From the NCBI GenBank assembly GCA_963714405.1, contig CAVQOH010000002.1, positions 434,001 to 498,000 on the forward strand: a stretch of 64,000 nt of DNA, written 5' to 3'. This DNA comes from JAZGGS01 sp963714405. Its GTDB lineage: Bacteria > Bacteroidota > Ignavibacteria > Ignavibacteriales > Ignavibacteriaceae. Below, in pieces: positions 28,155 to 37,727 of the stretch. The position numbers and the translations under genes are program-made. Below the pieces are notes generated by a model. It worked only from the letters and a program-made list of their open reading frames with translations, had not been told where the DNA came from and made no database searches. Within the stretch, counting starts at the first letter, position 1. The number at the start of each line of letters is the position of its first letter.

Positions 28155-29229
28155 TTACAATGCCCTAACGAACATATCAAAAATAAATTCACAATCATCC
28201 GGTCCCGGGAGAAGCTTCGGGATGAAACTGTGCTGCAAAAAATGGTTTTGAAATATGAATTATTCCTTCATTCGTTCCATCGTTATCATTCACAAACCAT
28301 TCGCGCCAATCCTGCGGTAGTGAATCTGATTTAACAGCATAACCGTGATTTTGTGAGGTTATATAGCAACGCTTCGTTCCCATTTCATTGCACGGCTGAT
28401 TGTGACCTCGATGACCGTACTTAAGTTTGTATGTATCGGCTCCTGCAGCAAGTGCTAGTATTTGCGAACCCAAACAAATTCCCAGCATCGGAATATTTTG
28501 TTCCATCGCTTTTCTGGTGTTTTCAATTGTTGCTGTATTCATCTTGGGATCGCCGGGACCATTTGAAAGCATAATTCCGTTAGCTTTGATTTTTGTAAAA
28601 TCATAATCATACGGAACACGAATAACAGAAATATCTCTGCCAAGAAATGCACGAATGATGTTATACTTCGTTCCGCAATCAACTAAAATTATTTTTGTCT
28701 CTCCTGCAGAGTATTCTTCCGGATCTTTAATACTAACTTCTCCAACTAAATCTTTTTTGTTCGGATCATCAAATACAATATTTTGTTTTTCATCTATAAC
28801 AATTTTTCCAGGCATTGTTCCTTTATCGCGAAGTTTCTTTGTGAGCATTCGTGTATCAATCCCTGTAATGGCAGGAATTTTTTCTTCCTTCAGCCAAACA
28901 TCTGAAAGCGATTTCTCTGCACTCCAGTGCGAGTATTCTTCAGAATAATTCGAAACAATTAGACCTCGGCAATGAATGTTATCAGATTCAAAATTCATTG
29001 AATATACCATTTTATATTTCTTGCTGGAACTCCATAATTACCTATTAAGAGGAAAAGTGCAGACCAAAATTTGACCGCGGTACGAAGGATCGGTTAATGT
29101 TTCAGGGTAACCAACCATACCAGTATTAAAAACCACTTCACCATTCGTGTTTCCTTCAAATCCGAAAGTGCTTCCTTCAAATTCTGAACCGTCTTCTAAA
29201 ATTAATATAGCTTTTCTGTTTTCACTCAT
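28155..29229 (-). CDS. carA: Carbamoyl-phosphate synthase small chain, interrupted by three indels
   Basis: Glutamine amidotransferase subunit. The N-terminal part (29229-29038) ends early in TFPLNR. Removing one base near 29044-29046 gives FPLIGNYGVPARNIK. Restoring one base in the T-run near 29011-29014 joins it to the large central piece (29010-28195). There the catalytic cysteine is in LGICLGSQ and the His/Glu pair in FHPEASPG. Removing one base near 28204-28206 gives the proper end GPDDCEFIFDMFVRAL, whose TAA abuts the carB ATG. So three separate indels break an otherwise well-conserved gene. Confidence 0.92.
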
Positions 29230-29237
29230 TTCGTTGA

Positions 29238-29268
29238 TGCAAAAAAATAGCCGCTAATGAGTGGCTTT
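29238..29268 (-). promoter_or_regulatory. Terminator-like hairpin in the carA leader (candidate attenuator)
   Basis: In minus-strand RNA, AGCCAC-UCAUUA-GCGGCU forms a 6-pair stem directly followed by AUUUUUUU, ending about 10 bases before the carA ATG. The neighbouring phoH-like gene is divergent, so there is no upstream transcript to terminate. This makes an attenuator plausible. I did not identify an antiterminator pairing. Confidence 0.45.
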
Positions 29269-29577
29269 TAAAATACTATCCAGTTGCTTATTTATACACT
29301 CAGTTAATGTTATTGATTTAATTATGAAAACTCCATCTCGATGTTTTGTAAATATAAATTGAAGAATCAAGAGTATCAAATTATTATTTTACTTTCTATT
29401 AACTATACTTAATATTAGCAATTACTTATTAAATATTTTTAAAAACAATTATTATAATTGCACATATAAATTAACTTATACTATTAAAAAAAACTAAATA
29501 TAGATTTGTTGCTAAAATATTCATCACCAATTAATTTACTTACTTTATTATTTCTCCCAAAATATTAAAATCACTAT
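29269..29577. other. AT-rich divergent intergenic region, carA / phoH-like
   Basis: About 310 bases, very AT-rich, without a believable reading frame. It contains CAATTATTATAATTG (29446-29460), a perfect 7-1-7 palindrome that may be an operator or simply a product of base composition. It must hold promoters for both flanking genes. Confidence 0.4.
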
Positions 29578-30915
29578 ATGAATAAGAAACCAAAAATTTT
29601 TATACTTGATACAAATGTAATTCTTCACGATTCAAGCTGCATTCATCAATTCGAGGAAAATGATGTTGTAATTCCACTTACAGTGCTTGAAGAACTTGAT
29701 CAATTTAAACGAGGCAGCCAGGTAATTAATCTTAACGCAAGGGAGTTTACAAGGACGCTTGATTCACTAACCGGTGAAGATATTTTTAACGGCGGTGTTC
29801 CAATGGGTAATGGTAAAGGACAATTAAGTATTGCCATTACAAGAGGAATATCACAGGAAATTAAAGAAATTTTTAAAGAAGATACTCCTGATCATAGAAT
29901 ACTAGGGGCAGCACTTGAATGGTAGAAAAAGTTTAAAGATAGTAATACCGTCATACTTGTTTCAAAAGATGTAAACCTGCGAATGAAAGCCAAAGCGCTT
30001 GGAATTCCTGCACAGGATTATACAACTGATCGTGTCAGCAGTATTGAGGAACTTTACAGCGGAAAACAAATTATAGAAGATTTTGATGATGAGGTGATCG
30101 TAAATCTGTTTCAACCTCCTTTTCAGGTTGATGCTGCACCGCTGATTGAAAGAATAAATGGGGAAGCATTTCCCAACAAATTTTTTATTTTAAGAAATAA
30201 CAACCGTTCCGTTCTGGCAAATCTTGATGAGAATAAGGAGCTGCTGAAAAAAATTGATAAAAATACTATTTACGGTATTAATCCTAGAAATGCAGAGCAG
30301 ACTTTTGCTGTTGATGCACTTTCGAATAGTAACATCAGTCTTGTTTCTATGACCGGGAAAGCAGGAACTGGCAAAACACTGCTTGCGCTGGCAGCTGCAT
30401 TACATGTCAGGAAACATTACAGGCAAATTTATATTGCACGCCCAATAGTTCCTTTAAGCAATAAAGATATTGGTTATTTACCCGGAGATGTTGAAAGCAA
30501 GCTTGCTCCCTATATGCAGCCATTATGGGATAATTTAAAAGTTATACAGGATCAGTATTCTGAAACTGATAAAAATTACCAGTTGATTGATAGTATGTTA
30601 AAAGATGAAAAACTGGTTATTGAACCACTTTCTTATATAAGAGGAAGAAGTTTGCAAAGAATATTTTTTATAGTTGATGAGGCGCAGAATTTAACTCCCC
30701 ACGAAATAAAAACTATTATTACCCGTGCAGGTGAAGGTTCAAAAATTGTTTTTACCGGAGATGTTTACCAGATAGATCATCCTTATCTTGATGGGCAATC
30801 GAATGGTCTTTCATATTTAATTGATAGGTTCAAAGGGCAGAAGCTTTATGCGCATATCAATTTAGAGAAAGGTGAGCGGAGTGAGCTGGCAGAATTAGCT
30901 AGCAACTTACTTTAG
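29578..30915 (+). CDS. PIN-domain PhoH-family ATPase, interrupted by an in-frame TAG
   Basis: 445 codons. The N-terminal PIN domain (KIFILDTNVILHD, VVIPLTVLEELDQFK) belongs to the YlaK-like group with possible RNase activity. The PhoH AAA domain has Walker A GKAGTGKT, IARPIVPLSNKDIGYLPGD and Walker B FFIVDEAQN. The frame is continuous except for a TAG at 29923-29925 (ALEW stop KKFKDSNTVILVSKDVNLRMK). This falls late in the PIN domain, where coding plainly continues. TAG is used as an ordinary stop elsewhere (for example at 37690), so readthrough is not expected. It is a nonsense mutation or a single base error. Confidence 0.88.
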
Positions 30916-30927
30916 AAAGTCAGAAAT

Positions 30928-31512
30928 TTATTCTTGTTCATCGATCACTGTATTTTGGAAATGTTTTTCTCGCCAGGTTTTAGCAAACTCTGTTAAATGT
31001 GGAAACTCTTCCTCATTGTAACCATACATCAGCATTTCTTTATGTACTTCTTCAAAACCAACATCAGAATTTTTAAGACGGTAGATTGCGGTAACAATTC
31101 CTGTGCGGTCCTTGCCGCCTAAACAATGATACATTACAGTTTGGTTTTGCTCATTTTCAATAATTCTTAAAATATTATTTAAATCAGCTGTATCGGGTTC
31201 TTCTCTTCCATCCATCGGTATATGAAAATATTGTAAACCTAGACTATCGCAAACCTTGCTTTCCCATAAATGATTTTCTTCACTCCCGCGCAGGTTTATA
31301 ATGGTTTTTAAACCGTGTTTTTTCATTACCGCAATTGATTCCACTGACGGTTGTGCAGAGCGCCAAATCCCATCATCCACAATGTGAAAATTAAATTGCT
31401 TATCACTTACAGAAGTTTCGGGAGGTATATATATATTAGGTTCATCCTCCGTAGACTTGCAGCCTAAAACAAGAAGTACTAATAAAATAATAATAAAAAT
31501 CTTACTCATCAT
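30928..31512 (-). CDS. Lipid-anchored dual-specificity/tyrosine phosphatase-like protein
   Basis: 194 residues. The lipoprotein signal peptide ends LLVLGC (C17 or C18 by start choice). The phosphatase loop HCLGGKDRTG carries the catalytic cysteine and arginine. An upstream conserved stretch reads LKTIINLRG and a general-acid loop is plausible at MDGREEPD. It belongs to the DSP/protein-tyrosine phosphatase group that includes bacterial inositol-phosphate and phosphotyrosine phosphatases; the substrate is unknown. It lies 9 bases downstream of the next secreted-protein gene, so they are probably co-transcribed. Confidence 0.82.
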   Translation of the reverse strand: MMSKIFIIILLVLLVLGCKSTEDEPNIYIPPETSVSDKQFNFHIVDDGIWRSAQPSVESIAVMKKHGLKTIINLRGSEENHLWESKVCDSLGLQYFHIPMDGREEPDTADLNNILRIIENEQNQTVMYHCLGGKDRTGIVTAIYRLKNSDVGFEEVHKEMLMYGYNEEEFPHLTEFAKTWREKHFQNTVIDEQE

Positions 31513-31521
31513 TTATTTTTA

Positions 31522-31989
31522 TTAATCTGGTTTTAACTTTAAATGTGCATCTACATATACCGTCCAATAATATGTTTCTCCCATTTGCTTATGTCTAGTG
31601 ACTTCACTCCAAAGAAGTCGCTGCGAACCAACGATATGCTCATAGCCCGGAGGAACATTTTCAGCATAAACTTTTGCATCAATCCGTTGTTCTTTATACA
31701 ACTGAAATGAAAAAGTCCTGGTGGGATTGAATGTACACGCATCGTCAGTGACACCTAGTTCTTCCTGGAATTCACCCTGATCTTTTTGAACAAAGACTTT
31801 AACCGCTCTACCTTTACAAATAGCGGTACACTCTTCAGGGGTATTTAAATCTCCCTCGACAACACGAGCTACAACAGTAACAGTAACATTAATATAATTG
31901 AGTGATAATTCCTCATCTTCACATCCTTCTGAAAAAGCACCTGAAATAGAAAGTAAAGCGAACAGTGAGAGAATTATTTTAGTTTTCAT
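31522..31989 (-). CDS. Secreted hypothetical protein, cysteine-containing
   Basis: 155 residues with a signal peptide (MKTKIILSLFALLSISGAFSEGC), possibly a lipoprotein signal with C23. The mature part is strand-rich with paired cysteines (ECTAICKG, DDACTF). I recognise no family. It probably shares a transcript with the phosphatase gene. Confidence 0.6.
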   Translation of the reverse strand: MKTKIILSLFALLSISGAFSEGCEDEELSLNYINVTVTVVARVVEGDLNTPEECTAICKGRAVKVFVQKDQGEFQEELGVTDDACTFNPTRTFSFQLYKEQRIDAKVYAENVPPGYEHIVGSQRLLWSEVTRHKQMGETYYWTVYVDAHLKLKPD

Positions 31990-32111
31990 AATAAATCTTC
32001 CTTTATTGAAGGAACAAAAATTCTCTTCTTTTAATTTCTAACATTATGAGTATAATATCAAGAAAAATAAATTTTACAATTATCCATTATTTTTGTTTGG
32101 CAAGTAAAATA

Positions 32112-32136
32112 AAAAAGGTGATCAAATGATCGCCTT
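32112..32136 (-). terminator. Terminator after hslU
   Basis: AAGGTGATC pairs with GATCGCCTT (one G-U pair) around a short loop. In minus-strand RNA the hairpin is followed by UUUUUU. It lies about 20 bases beyond the hslU stop. Confidence 0.8.
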
Positions 32137-32157
32137 AATAAAAGTATTGAATCAGTG

Positions 32158-33564
32158 TTAAAGTATGAATTTGCTTAAGTCTCTGTCTTTAACAATTTCA
32201 TCTAGTTTGTCTTTAACAAACCCGGCAGTTATTTGCACTGTTTCTTCTGGAACCTTATCAGGAACATCAAAAAGGATTTCATCAAGCAAAGTTGTAAGGA
32301 TTGTATGTAATCTTCTTGCCCCTATATTTTCAACTTGTTCGTTAACCTGAGTTGCAATTTTTGCAATCTCACAAATTCCATCTTCTGTAAAATCTAGTTT
32401 AACACCTTCTGTTTCCAGCAGTGCACAATATTGTTTTAACAACGCATTTTGTGGAGTTGTAAGTATCTGAACAAAATCGTCTTCTGTTAGACTAAGCAGT
32501 TCAACACGAATTGGAAATCTACCTTGCAATTCCGGAATAAGATCTGATGGTTTAGAAACGTGAAATGCACCCGAAGCAATAAACAAAATGTGATCAGTTT
32601 TAACCACTCCGTATTTTGTATTTACATTGGTTCCTTCAACAATAGGTAAAAGATCTCTTTGAACACCTTCACGCGAAACATCGGGTCCTTGCGTATTACC
32701 ACCACTTCCAGCTACTTTATCAATCTCATCTATAAATACTATTCCAGATTCTTCAACTTTACGAATTGCTTCCTGCTGCACAGTTTCCATATCAATAAGC
32801 TTTTGTGCTTCTTCCTGTGCCATAAGCTGTCTTGCCTCTGCGATGGTTGTCTTTCTTTTTTTTCTTTTCTTTGGCATAATGTTACCCATTATTTCCTGGA
32901 TGTTTATCCCCATATCATCCATTCCCATAGGACCCATAACCTGCATACCAATTGCCGGAGGCGCTTGAGAATCGAACTCGATCATTTTTTCATCCATCTC
33001 ACCTTTTTTAAGTTTTTCTTTCATCCACTCGCGGGTTTTTTCATTCTTATATTCTTCCGTTTCATCTTCAGGTTTTACATTTGTTCCCTGCAAACCCGAT
33101 TGAACCTGCTGCACAGGATGCTGTGGTTTTCTAACAGGAGGAATCAGAATATCGAGTATCCTTTCATCAGCCATTTCTTCTGCTTTTGGGCGCACCTCTT
33201 TTGTTTTTTCAGCTTTAACCATGTTAACAGCAAAATCTGTAAGATCGCGTATCATTGATTCAACATCTCTTCCTACATAACCAACTTCTGTAAATTTGGA
33301 TGCTTCGACTTTTACAAATGGCGCTGCAGTAAGTTTTGCAAGCCGCCTTGATATTTCAGTTTTACCAACTCCGGTTGGACCTATAAGAATAATATTGTTA
33401 GGAAGAATTTCTTCACGTAAATTATCTTCAACCTGCTGCCTGCGCCACCTGTTTCTTAAAGCAATTGCAACGGCACGCTTTGCATTGGTTTGTCCTATAA
33501 TATATTTATTAAGCTCTTCAACTATCTTGGTTGGAGTAAGTTCATTCATTGATGTGTTAGCCAT
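32158..33564 (-). CDS. hslU: ATP-dependent protease ATPase subunit HslU
   Basis: 468 residues. HslU start motif ELTPTKIVEELNKYIIGQ, Walker A GPTGVGKTE, Walker B IVFIDEIDK, sensor region LFIASGAFHVSKPSDLIPELQGRFPIR and the C-terminal tail DLSKFIL, which inserts into HslV. The intermediate I-domain (about 110-240) is long and charged. It unfolds substrates and feeds them into HslV. It is downstream of hslV by 17 bases. Confidence 0.97.
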   Translation of the reverse strand: MANTSMNELTPTKIVEELNKYIIGQTNAKRAVAIALRNRWRRQQVEDNLREEILPNNIILIGPTGVGKTEISRRLAKLTAAPFVKVEASKFTEVGYVGRDVESMIRDLTDFAVNMVKAEKTKEVRPKAEEMADERILDILIPPVRKPQHPVQQVQSGLQGTNVKPEDETEEYKNEKTREWMKEKLKKGEMDEKMIEFDSQAPPAIGMQVMGPMGMDDMGINIQEIMGNIMPKKRKKRKTTIAEARQLMAQEEAQKLIDMETVQQEAIRKVEESGIVFIDEIDKVAGSGGNTQGPDVSREGVQRDLLPIVEGTNVNTKYGVVKTDHILFIASGAFHVSKPSDLIPELQGRFPIRVELLSLTEDDFVQILTTPQNALLKQYCALLETEGVKLDFTEDGICEIAKIATQVNEQVENIGARRLHTILTTLLDEILFDVPDKVPEETVQITAGFVKDKLDEIVKDRDLSKFIL

Positions 33565-33581
33565 AACTGTTTTAATTCTCC

Positions 33582-34121
33582 TTAATCAATAACTTCAACA
33601 TTAATTTTATCATTTGTATAGATACATATTTCGGAAGCAGTTTTAAGTGCTTCTTCTATAATTTCTTTTGAAGACAGTTTGCTGTACTTTTTTAACATTT
33701 TTGCTGCAGCAAGTGCATACATTCCACCGGAACCAATGGCAACAATTTTATCATCAGGTTCGATAACATCTCCGTTACCAGAAATTACGAGTGCTGTATC
33801 TTTTGCAATAACAGCAAGCATTGCTTCAAGACGGCGAAGAAATTTATCTGTGCGCCATTCTTTAGCAAGTTCCACGGCTGCGCGGCTTGTGTTTCCACGG
33901 TATTGTTCCAGTTTGTCTTCGAATCTTTCCATTAATGCAAAGGCATCAGCAGTTCCTCCTGCAAAACCGCAAAGCACTTTACCATCAGCTATTTTTCTGA
34001 TTTTTAATGCATTATGTTTCATTACAGTGTTACCAAGGGAAACCTGTCCATCGCCCCCAAGTGCTGCGCTTCCATTGTGTACGACACCTATAATTGTTGT
34101 TGATTTTATTTCTTGTTTCAT
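33582..34121 (-). CDS. hslV: ATP-dependent protease proteolytic subunit HslV
   Basis: 179 residues. It is a proteasome-like threonine peptidase. The nucleophile is T8, exposed after removal of the short leader MKQEIKS; TTIIGVVHNGSAALGGDGQVSLGNTVMK follows the family closely. The lysine in the K-x-RKI region and GGTADAFALMERFE are conserved. It forms a double ring with HslU. Confidence 0.97.
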   Translation of the reverse strand: MKQEIKSTTIIGVVHNGSAALGGDGQVSLGNTVMKHNALKIRKIADGKVLCGFAGGTADAFALMERFEDKLEQYRGNTSRAAVELAKEWRTDKFLRRLEAMLAVIAKDTALVISGNGDVIEPDDKIVAIGSGGMYALAAAKMLKKYSKLSSKEIIEEALKTASEICIYTNDKINVEVID

Positions 34122-34135
34122 CTTATTTCTCCGAA

Positions 34136-34777
34136 TTATAAATCTTTTGCTTTATACGGCTTTAAAATCTTTATTGGTAATATTTTAGGAACTGCTTTTC
34201 TGTAATCATTATAAACTGTTCCAAAGTATTTTTCTAATTTCTCTTCTTCATAATAAGAACCAATATAAAAATAAATAACTATACAGATGAAAAACACTGC
34301 ATAAAACAAATCCATAGTTGGCCTGAACAACAAGATCAGAATTGAAAAGAAATAGACAGGATGTCGGCTGTATTTAAATGGTCCTTCAAGGTGAAGAGTC
34401 AAATTTTCATCAAGTTCAGAATTGTAAGTTTTTTCAAAGTATCTATTAACCTGGTTTAAACCTAAAAACTCCTTAAAACAAATATACTTAAACACCCAAA
34501 ATAACCCCGCTAATGCAATGAACTGAGGAATTAGTATTAAAAGATCATAAGGATTCGGTAAATCGTAAAGAATAATGTGCGGTTTTGGTGAAAGATCGTA
34601 CACCAAATAAAGTGATGCTAATGCAAAGATATTGTATCCTAAACGGTAGAATGCAATAAGATTACCAAAATTATTTTTGAACCACTTTTTAACTTTTATT
34701 GATGCAAGAAATGAATGAACAATTGAGTATAAGCTAAAAAGAAGAATGATTATTAGTACATCCATCACATAATTCAT
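34136..34777 (-). CDS. Isoprenylcysteine methyltransferase/NnrU-like membrane protein
   Basis: 213 residues with five to six membrane helices. GPFKYSRHPVYFFSILILL and YYEEEKLEKYFG match the ICMT/PEMT-like SAM-binding motif (RHPxY ... EE). Its start codon overlaps the rpoN stop by one base (TAATG), and hslV begins 14 bases further on, so it sits inside the DUF3109-rpoN-hslVU operon. The methyl acceptor is unknown. Confidence 0.8.
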   Translation of the reverse strand: MNYVMDVLIIILLFSLYSIVHSFLASIKVKKWFKNNFGNLIAFYRLGYNIFALASLYLVYDLSPKPHIILYDLPNPYDLLILIPQFIALAGLFWVFKYICFKEFLGLNQVNRYFEKTYNSELDENLTLHLEGPFKYSRHPVYFFSILILLFRPTMDLFYAVFFICIVIYFYIGSYYEEEKLEKYFGTVYNDYRKAVPKILPIKILKPYKAKDL

Positions 34778-36222
34778 TACAACTCTTTTCGAAGCCGTGC
34801 AACAGGAATTCTAAGTTGCTCTCTATATTTTGCAACAGTTCTGCGGGCAATATGAATTCCTTCATTATTTAAAAGTTCAGCAAGTTTGTCATCACTAAAT
34901 GGCTTCTTCTTATCTTCTCCATCAATAATTTCTTTTAAGCGTTCTTTAATATGTTTGTTGGAAACTTCTTCACCGTTATCAGTTGTTAATCCCTCGCTAA
35001 AAAAATACTTTAATTCATGAATTCCCATTGGGCTTTGAACGTATTTTCCGTTAACAACCCTGCTTATAGTTGAGATGTCCATATTTATTTCTTCGGCAAT
35101 GTCTTTATAAATCATTGGTTTTAGCAGTTTTGGTCCGCTTTCAAAGAACTGGTATTGCCTTTGAAAGATCGCCTGCATAATCTTCATCAATGTTTCTCTT
35201 CTTTGCTGGATACACGCAATAAACCATTTTGCTGATTCAAACTTTTCTCTTAAAAATTTGTAGGTTTCTTTTTCCTGGACTGATTTTTTTCCTCTTTTAC
35301 TTTTATTGCTTTCAAACATTTCAAGATATTGTCTGCTAATAGTAACCGATGGCATGCTCCTATCGTTAAGTGTAATTATAAAATCATTTTCAACTTTTTC
35401 AATTAAAAAATCAGGTGAAATCTGGTTCATTTCAGAAGATTCTATATTGCCCTCACCGGGTTTGGGATTCATACTTTGAATAAGCTCAACAGTTGCTTTA
35501 AGCGTTTCGTCAGTCATATTCATTTTTTGCTTTAAGGCTTCAAATCTTCTCTTTGTAAAATCATCATAGTTCTCTATAAGCATCTTTTCTGCAAGGTATT
35601 TGTAATATTGATCTGCATATTTATCCGCACGAAGTTGTATTAATAGGCATTCCTGCAAATTACGGCTGGCAATTCCCACGGGATCAAAATGCTGAATTCT
35701 TTCAAGAAGTTTTTCAGCTTCTTCCGGCTCAATTTTCATATGCTCAAACAGTTCAAGATCATTTAAAATATCATCAAGTTCACGCTTTAAATATCCATCA
35801 TGATTAAGATTGCCAATAATCTCCTCTCCTAAAAAGTACATTGATTCATCAAGGTTTAGTAATCTTAGCTGTTCTCTAAGATGTTCTGTAAGAGTTTCAA
35901 CTGCAGGTGCTAATGGCTGGTATTGATCTTCGTCACTATTCTTAAAACTTTTTTCATGATCAAAATCATCGTCGTTCATAAAATCTTCAATTTCAAATTC
36001 CTCTTTATCGGGATCATTAACTTCTTCTAATTCATCATCTTTTTCTTTATCCTTATCTTCCTGGGTCATTTCCAGTTCCTCTTCAAGGATAGGATTTAAT
36101 TCCAGCTCAGTTTTTATTCTCTGTTCTAAAGCAAGAGTGTTAAGCTGCAACAACTTCTGGTATTGAATCTGTTGTGGTGATAGTTTTTGCTGCTGTGATA
36201 ATCTCTGGTTTAATGATAACAT
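34777..36222 (-). CDS. rpoN: RNA polymerase sigma-54 factor
   Basis: 481 residues. Region I is glutamine-rich at the start (LNQRLSQQQKLSPQQIQYQKLLQLN), followed by an acidic region II. The core-binding and DNA-binding region III contains DISTISRVVNGKYVQSPMGIHELKYFFSEG. The RpoN box ARRTVAKYRE is intact near the end. It needs AAA+ activators such as the CHASE2 protein at 7919-10375. One base separates it from the upstream DUF3109 gene. Confidence 0.97.
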   Translation of the reverse strand: MLSLNQRLSQQQKLSPQQIQYQKLLQLNTLALEQRIKTELELNPILEEELEMTQEDKDKEKDDELEEVNDPDKEEFEIEDFMNDDDFDHEKSFKNSDEDQYQPLAPAVETLTEHLREQLRLLNLDESMYFLGEEIIGNLNHDGYLKRELDDILNDLELFEHMKIEPEEAEKLLERIQHFDPVGIASRNLQECLLIQLRADKYADQYYKYLAEKMLIENYDDFTKRRFEALKQKMNMTDETLKATVELIQSMNPKPGEGNIESSEMNQISPDFLIEKVENDFIITLNDRSMPSVTISRQYLEMFESNKSKRGKKSVQEKETYKFLREKFESAKWFIACIQQRRETLMKIMQAIFQRQYQFFESGPKLLKPMIYKDIAEEINMDISTISRVVNGKYVQSPMGIHELKYFFSEGLTTDNGEEVSNKHIKERLKEIIDGEDKKKPFSDDKLAELLNNEGIHIARRTVAKYREQLRIPVARLRKEL

Positions 36223-36223
36223 A

Positions 36224-36790
36224 TTACCTTCCGAAAACTTCCTTTAATTGTGAATACCATTTATCTCCGTAAAGTCTGCTAAGTGATTCTTTACAGTATT
36301 CAATAACTGTTACGTTTTTAGTTTTGCCTGCATTAAATGCAGATTTGCACTCATCAAATTTTTCAAATCTTAATACATCTCCGCCAAAATTTGAAACTCT
36401 TATAGGGAAGAGATGACAGGATATTGGTTTTTTAAATTTTGTTTTACCATGCAAAAATGCTTTTTCAATTGCACAATTTGCAACATCATCTTCATAATAA
36501 ACAAAAACGCATTCTTTGTTGTTCACGCTCCTTATAAATAACTCACTACTTCTGGTTTCATAAAATCCGTTCTTTTCAATTTCTTTTACATGCTCTCCGG
36601 TTAAATATACTTTAACATTATCCAGGATGTCTTCAATTTCCTTAATTTCTTCGGTTTTTAATGGTGCGCCCAATTCACTCTCCAAAGTACAGCAGGCACC
36701 CTTACATTTATCCAAATCACAAAGAAAAGGTCTATCTGCAATTTCTTTTCTAACAAGTATGTTTCCAACCGGTAAAATTTGCCAGTTCAT
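36224..36790 (-). CDS. DUF3109-family cysteine-rich protein
   Basis: The frame is open from 36841, but MNWQILPVGNILV at 36790 fits the family start. About 188 residues, soluble, with CDLDKCKGACC, ECVF, NCAIEKA, CHLFPIR, ECKSAF and EYCKES. This many cysteines suggests a metal or Fe-S site (related to the YkgJ zinc/iron-cluster group), not shown. It is the first gene of the rpoN operon. Confidence 0.82.
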   Translation of the reverse strand: MNWQILPVGNILVRKEIADRPFLCDLDKCKGACCTLESELGAPLKTEEIKEIEDILDNVKVYLTGEHVKEIEKNGFYETRSSELFIRSVNNKECVFVYYEDDVANCAIEKAFLHGKTKFKKPISCHLFPIRVSNFGGDVLRFEKFDECKSAFNAGKTKNVTVIEYCKESLSRLYGDKWYSQLKEVFGR

Positions 36791-36909
36791 AAAATTGGAA
36801 TAATTTTTGATGAAAAATACAGAAATGTTCGAAAATAGCAAAGTTTAAATCGTTCAGGCATTTCGTTAAATTCCCCCCACAGTTTTTCATCAAAACCCGC
36901 ACCACTTTA

Positions 36910-37692
36910 ATGCAATTAAAAAATAAGGTTGTTTATTTAACAGGCGCATCATCCGGAATTGGTTATTCCCTTGCTCACCATCTTGCAAAGGAAGGATGTA
37001 AAATTGCTTTAATTGCAAGAAGCGAGGATCTCCTTGAAAAACTTTTTAATGAAATTAAGAGTGCTGATTTAATAACTATTCAATGTGATATTGGTATAGA
37101 AGAGAAAGTTAGAGAATCAATTGAAAAAACAAGGAATCGTTTCGGTAAAATTGATATTGCAATTCTAAATGCAGGTGTTAGCAGAAGAACTGGATTGATT
37201 GATTACAACAGAAAAACAGCAAAAGAAATTTTTGATGTGAATACTTTAAGCATTGTTAATGCTGTTGAGAATATCTTACCTGAATTTATGGAACGCAAAA
37301 ACGGAATGATTGTAGGAATTTCTTCACTTGCAGATGCAAGAGGATTTCCTAAGAGCGGTTTCTATAATGCAAGCAAAGCTGCTGCTACTATTTTGCTTGA
37401 AAGTTTAAGAATTGAATTAAAACCATTCAACATTAAAGTGATTACAGTAAAACCTGGATTTGTAAGAACTCCAATGACTGATAAAAATGAATTTCATATG
37501 CCGTTAATGATGAGTGCTGAAAAAGCAGCAAAAATTATTGTAAAAGGAATTGAAAAAGAGAAAAAGATTATTCAGTTTCCTCTGCCAATTGTACTTTCAG
37601 TTAAACTGTTGAAAATGCTTCCGAATTTTCTCTTTGATAAACTAGCCGGTAAAAAACCTCCTGCAAGGAAAGATAAAGTTTTTACAGAATAG
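36910..37692 (+). CDS. Short-chain dehydrogenase/reductase
   Basis: 260 residues. Rossmann motif TGASSGIG (11-18), NAG in ILNAGVS, catalytic Ser in ISSLADARG and YNASK. KPGFVRTPMT and a hydrophobic, basic C-terminus suggest a membrane-associated, DltE/retinol dehydrogenase-like member. The substrate is unknown. It has a divergent start relative to the DUF3109-rpoN operon. Confidence 0.88.
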   Translation: MQLKNKVVYLTGASSGIGYSLAHHLAKEGCKIALIARSEDLLEKLFNEIKSADLITIQCDIGIEEKVRESIEKTRNRFGKIDIAILNAGVSRRTGLIDYNRKTAKEIFDVNTLSIVNAVENILPEFMERKNGMIVGISSLADARGFPKSGFYNASKAAATILLESLRIELKPFNIKVITVKPGFVRTPMTDKNEFHMPLMMSAEKAAKIIVKGIEKEKKIIQFPLPIVLSVKLLKMLPNFLFDKLAGKKPPARKDKVFTE

Positions 37693-37727
37693 ATTATTTA
37701 TATTGGTATAACATCTTTTATTGATCC

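Noticed and set aside
27620..29050. Programmed frameshifting in carA/carB
   Set aside because: The sites are not slippery heptamers, several need the same type of correction, and these genes are not known to use it.
29578..30915. Stop-codon recoding (TAG read through) in the PhoH-like gene
   Set aside because: No recoding signal is visible and TAG ends other genes normally; mutation or sequence error is simpler.
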